From positions 22,270,027 to 22,334,026 of the forward strand of contig NC_035174.2 in the NCBI RefSeq assembly GCF_001659605.2: a stretch of 64,000 nt of DNA. Reading direction: 5' to 3'. Both the position numbers and the translations under genes were made by a program. Below, piece after piece: positions 55,273 through 64,000 of this stretch. The notes under the pieces are model-generated. The model ran no database searches. It saw nothing but the letters and a program-made list of their open reading frames with translations, and was not told where the DNA came from. Origin of the DNA: Manihot esculenta. Its lineage: Eukaryota; Streptophyta; Magnoliopsida; Malpighiales; Euphorbiaceae. The stretch's first letter is position 1. Every line of letters begins with the position of its first letter.

Positions 55273-57576
55273 TGGTGTTTACTAAGGAAGGCATTGCATT
55301 ATGAATTTTGAATTAGTCTTTACACAGCACCTTTAGTTTATGGTAGAACTTCGCTATCTTTGCATGGCATGGTGGATACAAATTTATTATATATTTAAAC
55401 AAATATCCTATTATATATATATTTTTTTTAAAAATTTAAATAATAAAAAAATATTAAGATTTAAAAAATATTAAGATTTAAAAACAATTAAAAATCTTAA
55501 CTTCTAACACCATACTATAGAAAACCTTTTATTACTATACTTTCTTCCAAACAGCGTGTAATCGTGAAGTTGAAAAAAAAATAAGATTATGCATTTTGAA
55601 TTAGTCTTCACAAAAAACATTTAGTTTTATGAACTTCGCTGTCTTCGCATGGCATTAGTTGTTCCATACGATGATGGATCCATATTTATATATTTAAGAA
55701 ATCTCTTCTTATATATATAAAATTCAATCAAAGATATCTCTAATTGCAGAAATTTAAGTTATGGTCCAAATTTATTTTAGAATTACATCAAATTTCTTAT
55801 TTTAGTTCAAATTTACTCGTAAATTATTATTAAAATATTAAATAAATTTAAATTAGATCAAGTCAACACACTTTTAGATCTTTACAAATAATATTTTTAT
55901 TTGATTTTTTTTAATGATAGTTCAACAATAAATTTACACTGAATAATAAAATTTAGTAATTTTACTTTGTATGGTTCATGAGTAAATTTGGCCTTCTAAT
56001 TTTTTTTTTAAATTTAAATAATTTAATTTATTGCCTATTAAAGTTATATTTTTTAAATTTAAATTTAATCTTCTTAGATTTTAATAGGCCATGAAACTTA
56101 TTGAATAATATAAAATTAATCATAAAATAGTTATATTTTAAAAATTTAAAAATTATTTATTTTTAAATTTAAATAGTTTAATATATAATTTTAATTATAT
56201 AAATAAGTGAGAAAAAAATATAACTTCTTAATAATAAAAATTTTATATAAAATTAAATTAAACCATGAATAAATCATTTAAAAAATTTTAGATGGAGATT
56301 TGGAGTTGAAATTTTGAAAATAAGAAGTAAATTCTTTTAGTTGTAAAAAAAATAAAGAAAGAAAGAAACTTATGTAAATTCTTTTAGTTGTAAAAATTTT
56401 CGTTTGTTTTAAAAAAAGAAATATAACTTATATATAAACATATATATTTTTTAAATATAAATTATTTAAGAAAAAATAATTTATTTTCTATTATTATAAA
56501 TAAGAAGTGTAATAGTGTAAATAAAATTTTAAAAATTTAGAAAATAATATTAACTTTTAATAAAGAAAAATATTTTTATTTATTAATTTTTTCTAAATGC
56601 TTTAAATATTAAAAGATAAATGTAAATAATATGTATCTAAAAAATATTTTTCTAATAACTAAAGAATAAAAAACCAGCATTTTTTAAAAAAATAAGTATT
56701 TTCTAAGATATTATCGTGTGATAAGTACTTTTAGGATATTTTCTAATAAGTATTTTCTAGTATTTTTTTAAATTTGTATCAATAATTTTTTATAATAATA
56801 ATTTATCAAAATTTTATTTTGATTAAAATAATTATCAACTGACTTTTTAATCAGAATAATATCTATTTAGTATTACTTTTAAAACTATTGTTAAGAAAAT
56901 AATTTTATTAAATAATTTACTTATAAAATATTAAAAAATAATTTAAAATAATATTTAATGTTATTCAATTTAAAAATAATAAAAATAATAAAATAATTTT
57001 TTAGAATATTTTTTTTAAATTGTTCTTTTGATTTTTAAGTATAATGCTATTCCACCATTTTTTTTCTAAATTATATTAATATTTAGAGTAAATTTTAAAA
57101 AAATTAATAATATATAAATCAAGTATTTGATTGTCTAACTTGACTCCATTAAGTGACTAAAATAATATATAATTCATTTAAAATTATAAATTTAATTTTC
57201 ATTCCTCCATCTCTAAAAAAATTAATAAAATAGATAATTATCAAAAAAATCATATACTTTTAGTTTTATTGTAATTCTATCCTAAACTTTTAAATTATTA
57301 TCCATTTTACTTTTAAATTTGCTGACATGGTAAGTGTTGTGGCAATTTCTTTAATTTTTAACGTTACAAATAATGATAGAGTATAATTGAAGTAACTTTA
57401 AAAAGTTAAATTTCAATTGGCACAAAAAAATATTGAGTGTAATTACAATAAAATTAAAAATATAATTTTTTTTTTAACCATTAACTCATAAATTTATAAA
57501 TACGAATTTAATAAAGTATTTTCTAGGATATTATCATGTGAATAAATTTATAAATATGAATATAATAAAGGTAGAT
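55273..57576. other. Flank of unit 3, AT-rich, no genes
   Basis: 55273-55365 is a copy C-specific proximal segment. 55490-55790 and 56150-56370 match unit 2 (45480-45960), and 56395-57575 matches 47065-48280 with more divergence than between units 1 and 2. No coding potential. Confidence 0.6.
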
Positions 57577-59036
57577 AATGGACATTTAGTAAAATAAGGA
57601 CTAAGGACTAATTTATTGAAGAAATTACTTTGATTACTATTTAACAACCATTATGCAACAATTTGAATGGGACAAGACTTTTATCTAAAAAATTGTTCAA
57701 CTATAATATTTTGGTCATTATTTAATCGGTAAATAGCTACAAATATAAGATTCTAGCTATGTATAATGGAAATAAATGGGACAAAATGTCGACGAATAAT
57801 TTATTGATGATTATACTACATCTTCATGGGAGTATGGTTCCAAATTTAACGATCATCTGCAATCATTTTGACAATTAATCAAAGACCAAGCTTTTGATCA
57901 CTAAATATTTTTATTTACCCATATATAAATAACCAAAAGATATCATTTTGGTAGATATATATATAAATCTAAACCTTATCTATCTCCTTTTTACAGCCGC
58001 TCCACCTCCTCATACCCTTTTCCTAATTCGCATATCAAAAGATCTTCTCTGCAATCAATACCTCAGGTTAAGTCTCCTCCCTTTCTCGATTTCTCATGGC
58101 CATTGCCCCACACTCTCATCCCTTGGTCCTCAAGTTTGTCGCAACACAAAAAGACTACGACTCACCATCTCAATATTCATCTTTGGGATCTGAAGCTCAC
58201 TGCCGCTCGTCCCTCAAATCAAATAATATTAGGGTTGTTACCTTTTCTACCCCTTTCTCTTTTCTGTGTATAGGGCTCTCTTTGCTTGAGCTTTACTCAT
58301 CTTTTTGGATAAGTGGCAAGAGAAGAAGCAAAAGTTGCTCAAGCAATTTAAACCATGGTTTATGAATAAGTTACATTATTGGTCACAATAGTCCTTTAAC
58401 TTGAAGAGACCAAATTAGAGTATGTCACATATTTTATATATAAATATAAATGTTTAGAGTTACTATATCTTGTGTAGCTCAAGGAAATTCTTCACTTCTT
58501 TGATTTTTATTTTTGTGGATGTGACCAGATATTTATTGTCTCTATTTATTTTTGCGACAAATTACCTTTAGAGAAGTGATCAATTAATGAATAAATTGTA
58601 AAAAGCGATCTAAATAAAAATTATTTGCTTCAATTTAACTATCAATTAACAATTAAATGGTGACTACTTGACAACTATATAACATCTAATTTATTTACCA
58701 ACTATTCAGCGACATTAAAAACGTTCAAAAGAAAAATTAGAAGAAAATCAGCTTCCATATATTGACCGATCAACAATCAATTTACCAATCTTTTTTAAAT
58801 AAATTAGCTACCAATTGTCAATGACCAATTTGCGACCAATTTAGCTATCAAAATTTAAAATGGCAAAATTATTTTAATACCTAATTAACGATAATAATTT
58901 AATCATTGATAAACATCAATTAGTTGCTATTTATTTAGCGCATGGCTTTCGACTTTTTCATTTGGTCGCTAATTGGTCATTATCTTTTAAAATAGTGATA
59001 ACAATTTTGATCGCTAATTCACTATTTTTTCTGGTG
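57577..59036. mobile_element. CACTA-like non-autonomous element, unit 3 (diverged)
   Basis: Counterpart of 29607-31078. The right end is CTGGTG, followed by TAC, and the left end has lost the CTACCAC segment. Its GC-richer middle at 57985-58370 is conserved but shifted in frame relative to the other units, which argues against a protein there. Confidence 0.6.
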
Positions 59037-59374
59037 TACCTCTTTGTGATTGAAGTGCTACAACACAAAAATAGCAAATTATACAATACATGGGTGCGAT
59101 ATTAATATAGAATAGGCAAACTATTAAATTTTTTAGTATTTGCTAAATACATAAATTTACTCCTAAACTATACTAAAAAAATTTAGTAGCACCCTGAATT
59201 TTCAAAGCATGCTATCACACATTTAAATTGTAAAACTTTGGCATTAGTAAACCCATGTAGTGCGTGTGAAACAAATGCTCTGATGTGTTAAAATAGTATT
59301 GACATGGATTAACTGACCAATAATTACCTTACATCTAATATTGTGAAGTGACTAATAATAATCTTCTTCAATAC

Positions 59375-59655
59375 TTAAATCTCTAGTTGCTTCCATACCA
59401 GACAAATTGGCCCTTCAAGTGGAAGATCATTGCATTCTATTTTTGACAAAATCAAAATTTTTGATTGTTTCGTAAAAATGGATATTTTAACTTCGCAATG
59501 ATTGATTAAGTCCATAAATGGATTTTTGCAATTTACATACTTTATTAGAAAATTTCTTGGATTCAAAATTTTCAGGTTGTGTCGTGTACACATCTTCAAG
59601 AAGATTCCCATTCAGGAATGCTATTTTGACATCCATTTGCTAAATTTTCATAATA
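59375..59655 (-). pseudogene. Copia reverse-transcriptase fragment, unit 3, cut by an Athila-like LTR
   Basis: Matches the 3' part of the fragments in units 1 and 2 (31437-31710). Homology stops after TTTCATAAT, just before the LTR at 59661, so a carboxypeptidase copy that may have followed is displaced or lost. Confidence 0.8.
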
Positions 59656-59660
59656 ACAGG

Positions 59661-61002
59661 TGCCGAATCCGTCAATTTAAGATTTACTTACCTTTTCTCA
59701 ATTGACAAGAACTTGTAGATAGGGTAAGTGAGTATCGATCCCACAGAGACCTTAATCTTGTTTAATTTAAATGACCAATTTGGAATAGAAGAATAGTTTA
59801 ATTCAAAAAGTGAAAAGAAGAGAATTTTTTTGATGAGACGAGTTTTGTCTTGGGCAAGCCAATAAAAATAAACTTAAAAGAAAAAAAAATAATGTAATTG
59901 AAAAATTGAGAAACAAATAATTAATTAAAACTTTCAGCTGAAGGTAATTAAATTGAGGTATTTTGCAGTTGATCATTGGTTAGAAAAAAATATTTCATAT
60001 TATTATCTATTGTTTGGTTATAGTGGTCAAATACACGAATCCCACCAATTCTTCCTTATGAATAAATTAATCCGCTTCGTGCTTAAATTAATTTGTAGTT
60101 AACTAACAACCCCAACACGCGTGTAAATTTAATTAGTCAATTGCTTTAAGAGAGAAAAACCCAAACTTGATCAATAAAAACACGCGTTTTATTTAAATCA
60201 AATCTACTAATTTCTTAATATAAACTAATATATTAATTGCTACTTGTTATTAACCTAATTAAACAATTAGGGATTCAATTAGATTAATTAGCAAAATGTT
60301 GTCTTTCCAAAAGATTCCATGGGCCCCTTGAATTCTCAAGAAAACGACAATGGAGGTGGTGTTCCTCGAATTCAGAAATTAATAGAAAATAAAAATAAGA
60401 TGAAGATAATTAAAGTGCATAACCTCACAACTTGAATAAACCTCAATTTAATTTAACCTTCAACTGAAAATAAATGTTCAGCCACTCAGGGCCATAATAA
60501 AATTATAACAATTAAGTAAAAGAAGAAGAAAAGAAGATGGAGAAGAATGTGGGAGAACAAGAGAGGAAATGAGAGTGAGAGGTAGAATATGATTCCCTAG
60601 GTTGAATACTAGGAGCATTTATATAGGCACAAAAAGATAATATTTAAAATAAAATCTATTATCCCTATCTTGTCTCTATCATAATCTTATCTCTATCATC
60701 ATCTTATCTCTATCATCATCTGATTGAATTTGATTCAATTTGACTCCACTTGAAGCTGATTTTATCCCTGCTTAGGTAGCAAAATCTATCTTATCTCTCC
60801 ATCGCCTCGGGTTACAGATTTGGTCAAGGTTGTAGCCTCCCAGTATAAAAAATCATTTAATTCAATATTTTTTCTTCCTTTTCTCAATTTCTCCTCACAA
60901 ACTTGTCCAAAATTAAATTCAAATTAAAACTAAATATTTATATCAAAATTACAGTAAAATCAAGGAATTAAATAAGGAAAAAATTATAAGTTTTGCAACT
61001 CA
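59661..61002 (-). repeat. 3' LTR of an Athila/Tat-like Gypsy element
   Basis: The + strand begins TGCCGAATCCGTC and ends TTTTGCAACTCA. On the - strand it starts TGAGTTGC directly after a polypurine tract and contains GTGGGATCGATACTCACTTAC, a motif style usual near the LTR end in this lineage. About 1342 bp. The target duplication could not be confirmed because the second LTR is outside the window. Confidence 0.75.
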
Positions 61003-61042
61003 TTAGATTCCCCCCACTTGCACCTTTGCTTGTCCTCAAGCA
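61003..61042 (-). promoter_or_regulatory. Polypurine tract with the CTTGAGGACAAGCAAAGG motif
   Basis: The - strand reads CTTGAGGACAAGCAAAGG, followed by TGCAAGTGGGGGGAATC, then the LTR start. This combination is characteristic of the 3' end of Athila/Tat Gypsy elements in plants. Confidence 0.8.
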
Positions 61043-61697
61043 CAAAAATTAAAATGAAACAATAAAATACAGCCCTGTCCTCAACCAATCTGAAATTTAA
61101 TTTGTCCAAAGCAAAACCAAATTGTAATGCAATAGGATGATAGCAGAAATAACTTAATTCACCAAAGTTTACTTCAACAAGTTTTATATTTAAAACGTGT
61201 TTCTCAAGACATAAAATTGGTCCTCAATTCAATTTCAAGCACAAAAAATATTAGAATGTCATATAATATTAGACTACCCTTTTGAAAGAATAGAATCTTA
61301 GAACTTTTGACTAGACCAATAAAATTTAAAGATTTAGGGGTTTATTATTTATTATTTACACTTCCTACTATATATTGCCTAAAACCGATAAAGTGAACGT
61401 GAAACAAATAGTTACTGAGCCACTCGCCCCAGGTTATTCAGCTCAGGTGGCTATTAGCTTCACTCATAATTACCTAATAAAAAGGTATGGGTGAGTTTTT
61501 TAAACGGCCCAAAAGGGGTGATACTCTACCAAACACCGATTTCTCCATACAGAATCACCTTAAGGGGATACCAAGTACCGCACTACTTGGACCATCGGGT
61601 TGGTAACCAATTGATCAAGCAACTAGAGGAGTGGGTAATAGGAGTGCATTTATTTCCTTTTTTTAATATTTTTTTTCTTTTTTTTTTGACCCCTCTT
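61043..61697 (-). other. Non-coding internal region of the Athila/Tat-like element
   Basis: No protein recognised. A slightly more GC-rich patch at 61410-61650 (ACTCGCCCCAGG, CACCTTAAGGGGATACC) has no conserved frame. Confidence 0.55.
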
Positions 61698-62757
61698 AAT
61701 TTTCACATGAGTATATAGTCTAGAAAATGTCCTTTAATTCATTCTCAACAAATGGCAGCAATTCATTTAAAAGAACATGCATTCATTACCCAATATTTAA
61801 ATAAGGACCATATTTCATAAGCTTTCAAAACAAGCCTTAAAAATAAAACTAACAAAATAAACAATGATAAATTTATTCTATTTAAACTAGCATACAAATG
61901 GCATAAAAACTTGAATTCTATGATAGAGGACATATCAATTTCTCATGGTAAAAAAGGGGCCGTATAAAAAATATTTTTTATTTTTTTATTTTTTATTTTT
62001 TTGAATAAAATGATGGTTAATATTGGAAATCATAAAAATTAAATATGAGAAACAATTTAAAGTGCAAGTGTTGAGAAACTGCTGAGAATCATAAAAATAA
62101 ATTAAGTGTTTATAGGCTTGGGCAAACCTCAAACTCAAACACTAAAAATTCAAAGGAAAATGGCAGAAAAAGAATAAAAATTCCCAAAAATTTTAGAATA
62201 CAGCATATATATATGTTCATCAATCATCAATCACATAATTTTCACATGAGTATATAGTCTAGAAAATATCCTTTAATTCATTCTCAACAAATGGCAGCAA
62301 TTCATTTAAAAGAACATGCATTTATTACTCAATATTTAAATAAAGACCATATTTCATGAGCTTTCAAAACAAGCCTTAAAAATAAAACTAACAAAATAAA
62401 CAATGATAAATTTATTCTATTTAAACTAGCATACAAATGGCATAAAAACTTAAATTCTATGATAGAGGACATATCAATTTCTCATGGTAAGAAAGGGGCC
62501 GTATAAAAAATATTTTTTATTTTTTTGAATAAAATAATGCTTAATATTGGAAATCATAAAAATTAAATATGAGAAACAATTTAAAATGCAAGTGCTGAGA
62601 AACTGCTGAGAATCATAAAAACAAATCAAGTGTTTATAGAATTGGGCAAACCTCAAACTCAAACACCAAAAATTCAAAGGGAAATGGCAGAAAAAGAATA
62701 AAAATTCCCAAAAATTTCAGAATACAGCAGATATATATATTCATCAATCATCAATCA
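61698..62757. repeat. Direct tandem duplication, about 539 bp x 2, in the Athila/Tat-like element
   Basis: 61698-62236 and 62237-62757 are near-identical, from AATTTTCACATGAGTATATA through CATGGTAA-AAAGGGGCCG to TCATCAATCATCAATCACA. The second copy is shorter by about 20 bp in a T-rich run. Confidence 0.93.
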
Positions 62758-62784
62758 CACAAAAAGAAAAAACAATTCAATTTC

Positions 62785-62835
62785 CAAACCACATCTCCCC
62801 CCACACTTACTCCTCACATTGTCCTCAATATGGAA
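62785..62835 (-). promoter_or_regulatory. Second polypurine-tract-like site
   Basis: The - strand reads TTGAGGACAATGTGAGGAG, followed by TAAGTGTGGGGGGAGATG. It is a second version of the motif at 61003-61042, about 1.8 kb further into the element. Confidence 0.65.
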
Positions 62836-62989
62836 AAATTCAATCAAACGGAAAAAATCCACAAAATAAAATAAAAGTAAGTTAAAGAGAACTTCCCTGA
62901 AGAGTAAGTCACATAGAACTCAGGCTGCTTGTAGTTGGGTTGCATTTTTCGGTCTTGGAGTTGCTTCAGAATCTCAAGATTCACACCTT

Positions 62990-63420
62990 AATCATCATAA
63001 CTCATTTCACCTGCAAACGCTGGTGCATGGCTGCAACCGGTGAGGAGGTTGACGGCGGCAGAGGTGGCGGTGTCGGCGCGAAAGAAGCTACGACCGGTGA
63101 GAAAGGAGCAGCTGGGCCGACAATCAGTGGCAAAGACATCGCAATCGGCAAAGGGCACGGACAGACCTGCAATCAACGAAGAGAGATGCGCAATCGGCAA
63201 GGGAGGTCGCACGGGCCTCACAACCGGCGGGGAGGCTTGCGCGAAGGCTACATCCGGCGAGGGAGATCGCGCTATGCCTGGCACGGTTGTCGCGTTCGAT
63301 GGGACCCTCGGCGTCATCTGGTGGCGACGCGACGAGTAGCTGCTCTTGACCGCAGTGCCGGCGGCGTGGCTCTCGGCGGTGAAGGCGGTTCATCTGCAGA
63401 AAACGAAGAAGATGAAGATG
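62990..63420. other. GC-rich island with degenerate repeats inside the Athila/Tat-like element
   Basis: A sharp rise in GC against an AT-rich background. Short repeats of the type AATCGGCAAGG/CGGCGAGGGAG recur about every 30 bp. Open frames of 86-184 codons exist on both strands, as expected from GC-rich repeats, and none resembles a known protein. It could be a captured host fragment or a repeat expansion. Confidence 0.5.
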
Positions 63421-63737
63421 ATAGTTGGAGAGAGAAATTTTTTTTATTATTTTATTATTTTTTATTTTTTATTTTTTATTTTTCTTTGAAGTAAAAAAAA
63501 AAAAAAGATGAAGTAGAACGAACTTACCTTCCTTTGGGAGCAATTTTAAAAATAATAACTTACCTCCAAAAAGGTTCCCTAAAGTTTCGAATTGCCTAGA
63601 AGATTCAATCTGCTCCAAAAATAATAAATAAATCAATTTAAAATTAAAAATTAAAAGAAAACTTACTTGTGACTCTATATGCTTGGGCAAGTCTGTAACC
63701 TTGGGTTGCCTCCCAAGCAGCGCCCCTATTTATTGTC

Positions 63738-64000
63738 CTAGGCTGGACAGTGGCATGTTATGTTCCATCCACTTTCCTCTTCATATTCATTCAACACCCA
63801 AATTAGTTTCATTGCTTTTAAAGGATTCAACTTGGAGGAGATTATGATTGAAAATGTGTTATTACTTTTCAAAAATACATATTTCAAATGTGCTGGAAGT
63901 AATTTTAACTCAAGTTCTGGTGCCTTATGGCTCAAAGTGTCCAATGAGCGCATTATTTCTATGATTTCCTCATCGAGTTTTAATATGCTATTATCAAGCC
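63738..64000 (-). pseudogene. Athila/Tat-like pol remnant (protease-RT linker), continuing past the right edge
   Basis: On the - strand the frame is open from the window edge: LDEEIIEIMRSLDTL, then LELKLLPAHLKYVFL, IIISSKLNPL and EESGWNI, then a stop. The ELK-LP-HLKY-FL and IIIS-L motifs match the segment just before reverse transcriptase in Athila/Tat pol. Instead of the reverse transcriptase, the - strand then reads GCTTGGGAGGCAACCCAAGG (63699-63718), normally found after pol. The catalytic domains therefore appear deleted. Confidence 0.7.

Noticed and set aside
61491..61718. A 75-codon open frame (MSFLNGPKGVILYQ).
   Set aside because: It lies in the non-coding 3' region of the Athila-like element, opposite to its direction, with a low-complexity end.
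62940..63494. A 184-codon + strand open frame (MHFSVLELLQ...).
   Set aside because: It is antisense to the element, driven by GC-rich repeats, has no recognisable domain, and ends in a poly-T-derived FYYFLFF tail.

Overview
The window is plant nuclear DNA, most likely from a eudicot. It shows multi-exon genes with GT-AG introns, very AT-rich intergenic DNA, plant-type LTR retrotransposons (chromovirus, Copia and Athila/Tat-like), tRNA-derived SINEs, hAT and CACTA non-autonomous elements, and a plant SBT2-class subtilase. A woody species, perhaps in the Euphorbiaceae, is possible from the look of the Gypsy LTR, but that is only a guess.

Layout. (1) 1-5610, + strand: the last seven exons of an SBT2-type subtilisin-like protease, cut by the left edge. 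(2) 5611-11621: gene-free DNA with a pyrimidine-rich minisatellite, a well-delimited hAT-type MITE with 8-bp target duplication, and about 3 kb of extreme AT-rich sequence. (3) 11622-59655: a head-to-tail tandem array on the - strand of serine carboxypeptidases of family S28 (lysosomal Pro-X carboxypeptidase-like). Three copies can be spliced into complete frames: A (11622-17485, 507 aa), B (39721-44256, 499 aa) and C (51055-55186, 499 aa). A fourth copy survives only as its last exon and part of its last intron (32461-33204). Each copy carries an upstream flank with a CACTA-like element and a degraded Copia reverse-transcriptase fragment. (4) 59661-64000: the 3' part of an Athila/Tat-like Gypsy element on the - strand: one LTR, polypurine tract, long non-coding region, then a pol remnant running off the right edge.

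Insertions date the array. A complete, very young chromovirus (18522-28377; target duplication GAACC; LTRs differing by about five transitions and one indel) sits in the flank of unit 1, and the empty site is intact in unit 2 near 45289. Two SINEs are present in one unit and absent, as clean empty sites, from the other. A decayed, 3'-truncated Copia element and a separate Copia LTR lie between the fourth-copy remnant and copy B.

Gene relationships. The carboxypeptidases are predicted secretory or vacuolar enzymes with the Ser-Asp-His triad visible in every intact copy. Copy B looks chimeric: its 5' part (promoter, exons 1-2) is A-type and its 3' part (intron 3 to exon 9) is nearly identical to C, with the switch near exon 3. 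Copy A has an in-frame 24-bp tandem duplication, and copy C has a different proximal promoter. I saw no bacterial-type system, CRISPR array or rRNA/tRNA gene. The most interesting material is the mosaic gene array and a hairpin/GCC-core repeat array just upstream of the TATA box in the young chromovirus LTR.
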